From assembly GCF_003014475.1 (NCBI RefSeq), contig NZ_PYGJ01000012.1, positions 1 to 64,000 on the forward strand: 64,000 nucleotides of DNA, read 5' to 3'. Position 1 is the first letter of the stretch, and each line of letters begins with the position of its first letter. The notes under the pieces were generated by a model. That model saw nothing but the letters and a program-made list of their open reading frames with translations, made no database searches and was not told the origin of the DNA. The translations under genes and the position numbers were made by a program. Shown here in pieces: positions 8,666 through 16,642 of the stretch. This stretch comes from Shimia abyssi (lineage in GTDB: Bacteria; Pseudomonadota; Alphaproteobacteria; Rhodobacterales; Rhodobacteraceae).

Positions 8666-9282
8666 GACGTGCCCTCGATCAAGGCCAGTGCATCGGCGCA
8701 GCTCATCTGCTGAGTCACCGTGCCCAGCGACAAGAGCGTAGCGTCGTGCACCTCTGGTTTGAAGGCGGCGCAGCCATCTGTCAGAATCACGGTTTCAATG
8801 TTGCGCAGATGCGCATCGCGCAACGTAGAGGCTACACCGCCATTGGTGACGATGCCCCCAACGATAAGATGGTCGATCCCAACGGCGCGCATCAGGTATT
8901 CCAGCCGGGTCTGGTAGAAGGCTGAATAAGCCACTTTTTCGATCACGAAATCTGCAGGCTGGAGCGTATCCACTAGCGCATGCCCAAAGCTACCCGGCGC
9001 AAAATCACCCTTACCCAGAAAAGGGCGTAACTCCTTGAGATGTGGCGCAATCAGCGGCTCGCCGTCCTTGTCAGGAACCAGCGTAAACTGCGCCGAGAAG
9101 TAGCGCCCACCCCTAGCCCGCAGCGCCCGCGCCAGCGGCGCAATGCGATCGGGCAGGTCCGCAATGCTTTCTGCGGCCTGGCCGGCGCGGCCATAGGCGC
9201 CCTTAGGGTGAATAAAATCATTCTGCAAGTCAATCGTCAGAAGTGCCGTGCGTGAGATATCCCAAGTGGCTGGATTGCTCAT
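8662..9282 (-). CDS. Isochorismatase-fold hydrolase lacking the usual cysteine
   Basis: This 206-residue protein has the isochorismatase (cysteine hydrolase) fold. The Asp is present in ALLTIDLQNDFIHPKGAYG and the Lys in FVIEKVAYSAFYQTRL. The nucleophile block normally reads TNxCV, but here it reads GGIVTNGGVASTLRDAH, so Gly replaces the catalytic Cys. DNA reading AAT GGC GGT GTA confirms this. Amidases of the family (nicotinamidase, maleamate amidase) need that Cys, while true isochorismatases such as EntB and PhzD also lack it and hydrolyse an enol ether. So this may cleave a vinyl-ether-like bond, or may be an amidase that has lost activity. Both gene ends overlap the neighbours as ATGA. 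Confidence 0.85.
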   Translation of the reverse strand: MSNPATWDISRTALLTIDLQNDFIHPKGAYGRAGQAAESIADLPDRIAPLARALRARGGRYFSAQFTLVPDKDGEPLIAPHLKELRPFLGKGDFAPGSFGHALVDTLQPADFVIEKVAYSAFYQTRLEYLMRAVGIDHLIVGGIVTNGGVASTLRDAHLRNIETVILTDGCAAFKPEVHDATLLSLGTVTQQMSCADALALIEGTS

Positions 9283-11342
9283 GATACGTCCTCCAAGGGT
9301 TCGATGATGGTGTTGCCAAACTGATCGACTCGGCCCTGTAAATCGGGTTCGATAAGCACCGTGGTGTCAGGCTGCGTGAGGATCGCGGGGCCCTTGATGA
9401 CAGTTCCCACAGGTAGAGCAAGCCGATCATAGATCGCCGTGGAATACCAGCCTTCGGCGAAATGCACCTGCCTCTGGCCCGTAGGCTCGGCCGAGCCGGT
9501 CCCGGACGGGGCTAGAGCGCTCAGGTCGAACTTTGGTCGCTTGCCGGTCACGGCGCTGCGCAGGTTCAGGATACGTCGCACCCCGTTCTGCAAGAGCCTG
9601 CCAAAGGTTGCGCGGTAGGCGGAATCAAAGGCCTCTTCAATCTCGGTGCGTGTCGGAGCAGCGACCCTACCACCCACCGTTTTCACGGTTAGAGGAACCG
9701 ACACGGTATGCGTCTGCCCGATATAGGCCATGTCGAGCTCGAAGCTCAGCTCACGCGCTTCGAATTTGGTACGGGCGGCATCAAGCAGCGCCATTCCCTG
9801 ATCGGCATGATCCTGCATGAAAGCACCTAGTGCTGTCTCATCAAGCGTGTCCACCAGCGAGTTGATTGTCTGTACGAAATCCTGCCGCATATCGGCAATT
9901 ACACATCCCATGGCCGATGTGACCCCGGGATAACGCGGCACGATGGCCCGCGAGATGCCCACTTCGACCAGCATCGCACCTGCATGGAGCGCGCCACCAC
10001 CTCCAAACGGCATGAAGGCAAAGCGCTTGGGATCAAAGCCGCGCTCGATGCTAACAAGGCGGATCGCGCCCGCCATGCGGCTGTTGGCGACCTTGAGTAT
10101 CGCCTCGGCGGCGTCCACCGTGGAAAGCCCCAGTGGGCCGCCGACATGTTCATCAATTGCCCGGCTTGCCGCGTCCACATCCAACCGGTCAAGTTTGCCG
10201 CCGATGGGATTGTCCGGATCGATCCGGCCCAGGACTACATTGGCGTCAGTCACCGTCGGGCGGGTGTTTCCAAGGCCATAAGCTACGGGGCCGGGGTTGC
10301 TGCCGGCGCTTTCGGGGCCGATGTTGAGCAACCCGCCCTTGTCGACCCAGGCAATAGATCCCCCCCCCGCGCCGATGGTGGTGATCTCGATCATCGGGTT
10401 TCGCACGACCATACCGAAATCAATCGAGGTCTGTGGCGCCAACATGGATTGCCCTTCGGCAATCAGGGAAACGTCAAAACTCGTCCCGCCCATATCGCCA
10501 GTGATGATATTCTCGAACCCGGCCGACCCAGCGATATAGCCCGCGGCGATCACCCCAGCCGCAGGGCCAGAAAGCGCCGTACGCACGGGAAGACGGCAAG
10601 CGGTGTCCACGGCCATGACGCCGCCATTGGATTGAACGATCATGAATTCGCCATCGAACCCGCCCGCCTTGAGTGCGTTTTCAAGCCGCCCCAGATAGCC
10701 CGACACCTCGGGCTGCAAATAGGCGTTGAGCGCGGTGGTCGAGAAGCGCTCGAACTCGCGGATTTCGGGCAAAATCTCGGAGGATGCCGACACATGTTCA
10801 TTGTGCCAGACCTCGCGCAGCGCTGCGACTGCAGCGTCTTCGTTGGCGGTATTAGCGTAGGAATTGGCAAACAAAATCGCCACGCCTTCGCAGCCTTGTG
10901 CCTGCAGTGTTTTGGCAGCGGCGCGTACGGCCTCAAGATCCACAGGGGTGCGCACAGTGCCATCGGCCAGGGTGCGTTCCGGCACCTCGAGACGGTTGCG
11001 ACGGTCCACTACGGGTTCGAAGTCGCCGCGCAGTCCCCATGTGCGCGGCCTGTCGCGGCGGCGCATTTCCAGCACATCGCGCAGACCTTCGGTGCAGATC
11101 ACACCTGTTTTCGCGCCCTTGCGTTCCAGAAGCGCGTTCGTGCCCGCTGTGGTACCATGCACCACCACAGCAATCTCGGACAGGTCCTGAACCTCGCGCC
11201 CGATTCCGTCGAGGAAACCGCTCGATTGGTCGGGCCGTGTTGTTGGAACCTTGGCAACGCTTGCCGTGCCTTCGGCCTCATTCAAAACGAAGACATCAGT
11301 AAATGTGCCGCCCACATCGACACCGATCATTCGGCTGCTCAT
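9279..11342 (-). CDS. hyuA: HyuA-type hydantoinase/oxoprolinase subunit (ATP-dependent)
   Basis: This protein of about 687 residues is a HyuA (N-methylhydantoinase A/5-oxoprolinase alpha) homologue with an ASKHA ATPase fold. Landmarks are IGVDVGGTFTDVFVLNE at the N-terminus (phosphate 1), VVHGTTAGTNALLERKG near 65, and GDMGGTSFDVSLIAEG near 290 (phosphate 2). Family members couple ATP hydrolysis to opening of cyclic amides or imides (oxoproline, N-methylhydantoin, caprolactam) or, in acetone and acetophenone carboxylases, to carboxylation. Start ATG at 11342 overlaps the hyuB stop as ATGA. It must work with the HyuB partner just upstream. The substrate cannot be read from sequence. Confidence 0.9.
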   Translation of the reverse strand: MSSRMIGVDVGGTFTDVFVLNEAEGTASVAKVPTTRPDQSSGFLDGIGREVQDLSEIAVVVHGTTAGTNALLERKGAKTGVICTEGLRDVLEMRRRDRPRTWGLRGDFEPVVDRRNRLEVPERTLADGTVRTPVDLEAVRAAAKTLQAQGCEGVAILFANSYANTANEDAAVAALREVWHNEHVSASSEILPEIREFERFSTTALNAYLQPEVSGYLGRLENALKAGGFDGEFMIVQSNGGVMAVDTACRLPVRTALSGPAAGVIAAGYIAGSAGFENIITGDMGGTSFDVSLIAEGQSMLAPQTSIDFGMVVRNPMIEITTIGAGGGSIAWVDKGGLLNIGPESAGSNPGPVAYGLGNTRPTVTDANVVLGRIDPDNPIGGKLDRLDVDAASRAIDEHVGGPLGLSTVDAAEAILKVANSRMAGAIRLVSIERGFDPKRFAFMPFGGGGALHAGAMLVEVGISRAIVPRYPGVTSAMGCVIADMRQDFVQTINSLVDTLDETALGAFMQDHADQGMALLDAARTKFEARELSFELDMAYIGQTHTVSVPLTVKTVGGRVAAPTRTEIEEAFDSAYRATFGRLLQNGVRRILNLRSAVTGKRPKFDLSALAPSGTGSAEPTGQRQVHFAEGWYSTAIYDRLALPVGTVIKGPAILTQPDTTVLIEPDLQGRVDQFGNTIIEPLEDVS

Positions 11343-13033
11343 GCTGTGACCTCTCGCCATTGCGTGCCATATGCGGCATCTGCTTCTGCGCCGCTTACCA
11401 GTCCTCGCGCAACATCGCGGGCCACGGTTTTGGGATCTCGCTCGGACGCCACGCCGTAGCCGCCGCCGCCCGGCGTTTCAAGCCGCACAGCTTGTCCCGG
11501 CTTGAGCTTGATGCCGCGCATCTTCGAGGCCAGTGGTGGGCTGTGCCAGCCGTCATCCTGCTCATAGGTGAAGGCGTTAAGCGCGGCATCGCCGCCGCCG
11601 GCAATCCCCTTGGGAGCAAAGCGCCCGCGTTCGCCGAAGAGGAACGCCTCGGCGCCGTTTTCTTCCAGTACCTCGATCTCGTAGACCGCGCCAAGCCCGC
11701 CGCGATGTGCACCCGCACCGGCGCTGTCGGGGCGCAGTGCCCATTTGCGGAACATGACGGGATAGGCTGCCTCGAGGATCTCCATAGGCGGGATCGTGGC
11801 GGTCGAAATGGGCGCATTGCCGTGGTTGAGCCCGTCGGTTTCAACTGACCCTCCATGGCCGCCGCCATAGAAGGAGAACATGACCCATGGCTGGCCATTG
11901 CTGCGCTTGCCGGCGATGGAAAGCGCATTGATGGTGCCATAGGCGTTGGCGACGACACGCTCGGGTGCGGCCTTCGCGAAGGCAGAAAAGACCACGTCGA
12001 TCATCCTCAGGATGGTTTCGGTATAGCCGCCTGTGGGCGCGGGGAACTGCGCGGCCAAAAGGCTACCCTCGGGCACGATCACATCAATGGGCCGCATTAC
12101 GCCTGCATTGGCAGGCAGCGCGGGAAAGACGTGTTTGATGGCCACATAGGCGGTCGCCACGGTTGTCGGCACAGCGATGTTCACAGGGCCAGCGCATTGC
12201 GGCGAAGACCCGGTGAAATCAAGCGTCATTTCATCGTCTTTGATCTCAAGCGCGATCTTGATCTTTAGTGGTTCGTCGGTGATGCCGTCATTGTCTAGGT
12301 AATCCTCGGCCTCCCAGCGGCCATCGGGCAAATCGGTCAACTCTGACCGCATCAACGCCTCTGCGCGGTGGCCGAGTGCCGCAAGCGCAGCGGTGATCGT
12401 CTCCGCTCCGTATTCATCCAGTAGTTCGTCCATCCGCTTGACGCCCAGATCCAGCGCGCCAAGCTGGCCATTGAGATCGCCCATGGCCGATTGCGGCAGG
12501 CGCGTGTTGCGCAAGAGAATGTCGATGATGTCCTGATTAATTTCGCCTTTTCGGGCGAGCTTCACAGGCGGTAGGTTGAACGCTTCTTGGAATACATCGG
12601 TCGCCGCCGGGTTGTAGTTGCCCGGCACAGCGCCGCCCACGTCATGCCAGTGGCCGACAGAAGCGAGATAGCAAAAAAGCTTGCCATCGTGGAAGTAAGG
12701 CCGCACGAGACGCATGTCCGACAGGTGCGTGCCGCCGATGTGGGCATCGTTGAAGATGTAGATGTCGCCATCTTCCAGATCGCCATCCCTGGCGGCCTTT
12801 TCGATCACGGCTTTCACCGCAAAGGACATGACGCCCACGAAAATGGGCAAGCCCGATTTCCCTTGCACGAGCGTATCGCCCGACACTGCGTGATAGATCC
12901 CGTGACTAGCATCATGCGCCTCAGCGATGATCGGATTGAAGGCCGCGCGAAACAGAGTAGCGTCCATCTCGTCTGCGATCTGCTCCATGCGGCCCGCAAG
13001 AACCGACAGGGTAATTGGGTCAATCTCGCTCAT
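11339..13033 (-). CDS. hyuB: HyuB-type hydantoinase/oxoprolinase subunit
   Basis: This protein of about 564 residues matches the hydantoinase B/oxoprolinase family along its length. It starts MSEIDPITLSVLAGRMEQIA and contains the family blocks GDIYIFNDAHIGGTHLSDMR (about 100-119), GHWHDVGGAVPGNY near 140 and the C-terminal ETPGGGGYGVASERD. The C-terminal subunit forms the cyclic-substrate active site together with HyuA. Start ATG at 13033 is chosen because it overlaps the upstream stop as ATGA and has GAGGG seven bases before it. Together hyuBA would perform the ATP-dependent step of cassette A. Whether this is lactam/imide hydrolysis or carboxylation is open. Confidence 0.9.
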   Translation of the reverse strand: MSEIDPITLSVLAGRMEQIADEMDATLFRAAFNPIIAEAHDASHGIYHAVSGDTLVQGKSGLPIFVGVMSFAVKAVIEKAARDGDLEDGDIYIFNDAHIGGTHLSDMRLVRPYFHDGKLFCYLASVGHWHDVGGAVPGNYNPAATDVFQEAFNLPPVKLARKGEINQDIIDILLRNTRLPQSAMGDLNGQLGALDLGVKRMDELLDEYGAETITAALAALGHRAEALMRSELTDLPDGRWEAEDYLDNDGITDEPLKIKIALEIKDDEMTLDFTGSSPQCAGPVNIAVPTTVATAYVAIKHVFPALPANAGVMRPIDVIVPEGSLLAAQFPAPTGGYTETILRMIDVVFSAFAKAAPERVVANAYGTINALSIAGKRSNGQPWVMFSFYGGGHGGSVETDGLNHGNAPISTATIPPMEILEAAYPVMFRKWALRPDSAGAGAHRGGLGAVYEIEVLEENGAEAFLFGERGRFAPKGIAGGGDAALNAFTYEQDDGWHSPPLASKMRGIKLKPGQAVRLETPGGGGYGVASERDPKTVARDVARGLVSGAEADAAYGTQWREVTA

Positions 13034-13596
13034 GCATTCGCCCTCACTTCGGCCATGTCGTTCCATACATCCTGCCGTGTGATCCTGCCGCCGGTGATCT
13101 CGAAACGATCCACGAAACGAATACCTTCAAAGGTGCTGCCATCGTGGTATTCGCCTTGCAGCATGCCGCGGCAATAGACGATGGCGGCATCCCCCACGCC
13201 CTGCATAGCATCAAACCCGTCATACGTCTTCGTGACAAATTTATAACGCGGTTTTGACCATTCGATCAGTTCTTCCAGCGTGCGCATGGGCGCTGTTCCA
13301 GGGAAGGTCATGGCAAAGCCGTCCCCCAGCATGGCGCGCGCCGTTTCCAGTTTGCGGGCCTCCATCGCGGCGAGGTAGTCTTTCACGATCTGCGCTGGAT
13401 CCGGGAGCGCGGGCGCGGGGCTGCGCTGTATGCGGCCACGATAGTAATTGTCTGTTGGCACATCATGGATCATCACCGTCACAAGCTCCGGCGCGGCGGG
13501 GATGACGAATCGCACCGCATCCGTCAAAACTTCGCTTAGACGTTGTTTTTCCAGAGAATTATAGCCTTCAAGAACATGCAATTCGACGATCGGCAT
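13030..13596 (-). CDS. 4-oxalocrotonate tautomerase domain fused to a SnoaL-like domain
   Basis: This protein of about 188 residues joins two small domains. Residues 1-60 (MPIVELHVLEGYNSLEKQRL onwards) look like the 4-oxalocrotonate tautomerase family, in which Pro1, exposed after Met removal, is the catalytic base. Residues from about 68 (DPAQIVKDYLAAMEARKLET) to the end form a SnoaL/NTF2-like domain with a typical FVDRFEITGGRITRQDVWND ending. Start ATG at 13596 is chosen over a TTG at 13608 because it places Pro at position 2 and has GGGGGA upstream. It is the first gene of the leftward cassette A operon. The fusion suggests keto-enol isomerisation and binding of a small carboxylic intermediate; the exact role is unknown. 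Confidence 0.8.
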   Translation of the reverse strand: MPIVELHVLEGYNSLEKQRLSEVLTDAVRFVIPAAPELVTVMIHDVPTDNYYRGRIQRSPAPALPDPAQIVKDYLAAMEARKLETARAMLGDGFAMTFPGTAPMRTLEELIEWSKPRYKFVTKTYDGFDAMQGVGDAAIVYCRGMLQGEYHDGSTFEGIRFVDRFEITGGRITRQDVWNDMAEVRANA

Positions 13597-13740
13597 GGCT
13601 TCCCCCAATGTTCAATTGGTATTATCTGTAATACAAATAATGTATCTTACCAGAAAAAAAATTTGGATATCTGAAATACTAATACTTGCTTTTGAATGTA
13701 ACATATCTACCCTCCACTGAGAAATACGGGGGAATCACAG
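13597..13740. promoter_or_regulatory. Divergent promoter region with probable GntR operators
   Basis: This A+T-rich gap separates the two divergent cassette A operons. It contains a perfect inverted repeat GTATTA-TCTG-TAATAC at 13619-13634 and a direct repeat of the form TCTGnAATACnAATA at 13625 and 13670, 45 bases apart. Such repeats beside a GntR/HutC gene are good candidate binding sites for the adjacent regulator, which could then control both directions. The GTG start of the regulator at 13741 has GGGGGAA a few bases upstream. The repeats are seen directly; their use as operators is inference. Confidence 0.55.
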
Positions 13741-14541
13741 GTGCGGGCGGAAGCTGTCCAAATACTGCCAGAGGGGGTCAAGGCGCGGCGCGTTTACCTT
13801 TCTCTGCGCGATCAGATCACCGGTGGTGTTTTGCGCGATGGTGAGACCTTGCCAGGCGAACAAAAGCTTGCCGAAACCTTTGGGGTCAGCCGTGTCACCG
13901 TGCGTCGCGCGCTTGATGCGCTGGCCCAAGGCGGCCTGATTGAGCGGCGCGCAGGCAGCGGCACCAAAGTGCGTGCGCGCCCCGCCAACGGCCAGGCAGC
14001 CGCGATGGATTTCACAACGCTGATGCCGCAGCTGGTCGAGATGGGCCAGAAAACCACAGCGCGGCTCTTGTCGTTTTCTTATGGCCGCGCGCCTGATTTC
14101 GTGGCCTCCGCCATGCGGCTTGGCGGCGAAAGCAAGGTCCAGATCGCCACGCGCGTGCGCCTCACGGGGGACGTGCCGTTCTCTCATCTCACAACCTACG
14201 TGCCGGCCCAGATCGCGCAGAACTATTCCGAGAATGACCTTGCGACGACGCCGCTGTTCAAGCTTTTGGAACGTAGCGGCGTGCAGATCGAAGAGGCACA
14301 TCAATCGGTGAGCGCCACGCTTGCGGGTCCGGATGTGGCCGAGGCGCTTGAGGTCGATGTCGGCTCGGCGCTTCTTTCGCTGCGCCGTGTCGTTCGCGAC
14401 ATCGAAGGCAATGGCGTTGAATATCTCTCGGGGCTTTACCGCCCGGATATGTTCCGTCTTGAAATGCCACTTACCCGCGTCGGCCAAGGCGCCGCGCGCC
14501 ATTGGGAGCCGGCGATTGGTCAGAGCGAGGGAGAGGGCTGA
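13741..14541 (+). CDS. GntR-family transcriptional regulator with UTRA domain
   Basis: This 266-residue protein starts with GTG. Residues about 15-80 are a GntR winged helix (ARRVYLSLRDQITGGVLRDG, then KLAETFGVSRVTVRRALDAL). From about residue 100 the protein looks like a UTRA ligand-binding domain of the HutC subfamily, ending with EYLSGLYRPDMFRLEMPL. HutC-type regulators usually repress nearby catabolic genes and release DNA when a pathway metabolite binds. It lies between the divergent operons and overlaps the leuC-like start as TGATG, so it is cotranscribed with the hydro-lyase and TRAP genes. It is therefore likely autoregulated and the local regulator of cassette A. Confidence 0.88.
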   Translation: MRAEAVQILPEGVKARRVYLSLRDQITGGVLRDGETLPGEQKLAETFGVSRVTVRRALDALAQGGLIERRAGSGTKVRARPANGQAAAMDFTTLMPQLVEMGQKTTARLLSFSYGRAPDFVASAMRLGGESKVQIATRVRLTGDVPFSHLTTYVPAQIAQNYSENDLATTPLFKLLERSGVQIEEAHQSVSATLAGPDVAEALEVDVGSALLSLRRVVRDIEGNGVEYLSGLYRPDMFRLEMPLTRVGQGAARHWEPAIGQSEGEG

Positions 14542-15947
14542 TGCACACCCCGCAGACCATGCTCGACAAGCTTTGGGCCGCGCATGAGGTGCTGCAACGC
14601 GAAGATGGCGTTTCGCTGCTCTGGGTCGATCGGCATCTTGTGCATGAGGGCTCGCATCACGCTTTCGCCAAGATAAAGGAACGTGGCTTGCCCGTGGCCG
14701 AACCGTCGCTCACCTTCGCAGTGGTCGATCACTACGCGCCAACGCAGGGCCGCTCAAGGATCGCCGACCCCCAGATCGCGCGGATGATCGACACTCTGCG
14801 CAGCAATGCCAACATCCATGGCTTGCGGCTCTATGATCTTGCCGATCCGCATCAGGGCATCGTGCATGTTCTGGGGCCGGAAGAGGGGCTCACGCTGCCG
14901 GGCCTGCTGGTCAACTGCGGTGATAGCCATACGTCCACCCATGGGGCTTTCGGCGCGCTGGCCTTTGGGATTGGCGCGACCGAGGTGGCCCATGTTCTAG
15001 CCACGCAAACGGTCTGGCAGCGCAAGCCTAAAGCCATGCGCATCACCGTTGATGGCGCACTTGGCGCAGGCGTCACGGCCAAGGATATCGCGCTTGGGTG
15101 GATCGCCAAGTTGGGCACGGACGGTGCACAGGGCCATGCGGTCGAATACGGGGGCAGCACGATCCGGGGCCTTTCGATGGAGGGCCGAATGACGCTATGC
15201 AATCTGTCGATTGAAGGCGGCGCGCGTTTGGGCATGGTGGCACCGGACGAGACAACGTTTGCCTATCTTGAAGGTCGCCGTTTTTCGCCCAAAGGCGCGG
15301 ATTGGCATGCTGCTTGCGCCGATTGGGCAGGGATTGCCAGCGACGAATACGCGCGCTTTGATCGCGAGGTCACGCTCGACGCCGCCGAGATCTCCCCCAA
15401 TGTCACGTGGGGCACAAGCCCCGAACAGGCGGTACCTATCAGCGCGACCATCCCCGATCCCACCGATGTGCCGCCCGATAAGGCCGAAGCCGCTCGCGCG
15501 GCGCTTGATTACATGGGGCTGAAGGCGGGAGAGATGCTTGAAGGCACACCTATTGATCAGGTCTTTATCGGCTCTTGCACAAACGGGCGGATCGAAGATT
15601 TGCGAGCCGCAGCCGCCGTACTAAGGGGGCGCAAAGCCAAAGTTCCAGGGCTTATCTCGCCCGGCTCGACACAGGTCAAAGCGCAGGCCGAAGCCGAAGG
15701 GCTTGACCGGGTCTTTATCGAGGCAGGCCTTGATTGGGTCGCCTCTGGCTGTTCAATGTGCGTGGGCATGAACGGCGATCTTGTGGGAGAGGGCAAGCGC
15801 TGCGCCTCGTCCACCAATCGCAATTTCAAAGGCCGTCAAGGCCGCGGAGCGCGGACCCATCTGATGAGCCCGGCCATGGTTGCCGCCGCTGCGGTGACAG
15901 GTGCGCTTACCGATGTGCGCCCGTTTCTTGAAGGACGGGTGAACTGA
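14541..15947 (+). CDS. LeuC-like aconitase-family hydro-lyase, large subunit
   Basis: This 468-residue protein matches the 3-isopropylmalate dehydratase large subunit family. The 4Fe-4S cluster ligands are visible as one Cys in IGSCTNGRIEDLRAAA (near 350) and two in GCSMCVGMNGD (near 410). It also has NCGDSHTSTHGAFGALAFG near 130. The family hydrates or dehydrates 2- or 3-substituted malates and maleates. Cotranscription with GntR and a TRAP transporter, and absence of leuB or other leucine genes, argue that this copy is catabolic, for example a substituted-maleate hydratase like dimethylmaleate hydratase. Strict isopropylmalate isomerase function is the less likely alternative. The start overlaps the gntR stop, and the leuD-like gene overlaps its own stop. 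Confidence 0.85.
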   Translation: MHTPQTMLDKLWAAHEVLQREDGVSLLWVDRHLVHEGSHHAFAKIKERGLPVAEPSLTFAVVDHYAPTQGRSRIADPQIARMIDTLRSNANIHGLRLYDLADPHQGIVHVLGPEEGLTLPGLLVNCGDSHTSTHGAFGALAFGIGATEVAHVLATQTVWQRKPKAMRITVDGALGAGVTAKDIALGWIAKLGTDGAQGHAVEYGGSTIRGLSMEGRMTLCNLSIEGGARLGMVAPDETTFAYLEGRRFSPKGADWHAACADWAGIASDEYARFDREVTLDAAEISPNVTWGTSPEQAVPISATIPDPTDVPPDKAEAARAALDYMGLKAGEMLEGTPIDQVFIGSCTNGRIEDLRAAAAVLRGRKAKVPGLISPGSTQVKAQAEAEGLDRVFIEAGLDWVASGCSMCVGMNGDLVGEGKRCASSTNRNFKGRQGRGARTHLMSPAMVAAAAVTGALTDVRPFLEGRVN

Positions 15948-16558
15948 TGACAGGGTGGCGCACACACAAGGGCAAGGTGCTTGGCCTGGCGGTCGCGAAT
16001 ATTGACACCGATCAGTTAATCCCGGCGCGCTTTATGTCCGTGCCGCGCGCTGAGGGCTACGGATCTTACCTGTTGCACGATATGCGCCGCGGCGAAACCG
16101 GAGAGCCGCGCGTGGATTTCCCGCTTAATGTCCACCCAGAGGCAAGCGTGATCCTTGCAGGGCGCAATTTCGGTAGCGGCTCTTCGCGCGAGGCAGCGGT
16201 TTATGCGCTTGTCGATGCCGGTATCCGCGCGGTCATCGCGCCTGGTTTCGGCGACATCTTTGCCGCCAATGCCATCAACAACGGCCTACTGCCGGCCAAG
16301 GTCGACGAAGGCAGCTACGCTGCGCTCGACGCGGCACTGGCAAAGGGCCCGCAAGACATCACCATCGATATCGATGCCCGCACTCTCACACTCGGAGCCC
16401 TTCAGGTCTGCTTCGCGCTTGATGACAGCTGGGCGACCAAGCTCATCAATGGCTGGGATGACATCGATCTCACGCGCAATCATAGCGCGGCGATCACAGC
16501 GTTCAAACACATCCGCAGTCAAACCGCAGCCTGGGCATGGCCCGCAGCGGCGGATTGA
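15947..16558 (+). CDS. LeuD-like aconitase-family hydro-lyase, small subunit
   Basis: This 203-residue protein is the swivelling small subunit that pairs with the preceding large subunit. Family motifs are NIDTDQLIPARFM (about 22-34) and NFGSGSSREAAVYALVDAG (about 75-93), the substrate-phosphate/carboxylate loop. ATG at 15947 overlaps the upstream TGA, ensuring matched synthesis. Length is normal for LeuD. Substrate specificity in this group depends on a short loop that I cannot interpret reliably here, so its assignment to a catabolic hydratase rests on gene context. It is followed by an 84-base gap and then the TRAP substrate-binding gene. Confidence 0.85.
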   Translation: MTGWRTHKGKVLGLAVANIDTDQLIPARFMSVPRAEGYGSYLLHDMRRGETGEPRVDFPLNVHPEASVILAGRNFGSGSSREAAVYALVDAGIRAVIAPGFGDIFAANAINNGLLPAKVDEGSYAALDAALAKGPQDITIDIDARTLTLGALQVCFALDDSWATKLINGWDDIDLTRNHSAAITAFKHIRSQTAAWAWPAAAD

Positions 16559-16642
16559 AAACGGCCGCAAAACGCGGCAGCCAGGGCCTGAGGAGGGCCA
16601 GACAAACGGGGCATAAGCCCTAATTCATTGGAGGACGACAAG

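Noticed and set aside
9984-11459. Long 491-codon open frame on the + strand
   Set aside because: It lies wholly antisense to hyuA/hyuB with no recognisable domain; long empty antisense frames are expected in GC-rich genes.
13735-14502. 255-codon open frame on the minus strand
   Set aside because: Antisense to the GntR gene, which has an evident HTH and UTRA domain.
14541-16558. Leucine biosynthesis leuCD
   Set aside because: The families fit, but the GntR regulator, TRAP transporter and catabolic neighbours and lack of leuB argue for a catabolic hydro-lyase pair; assigned by family only.
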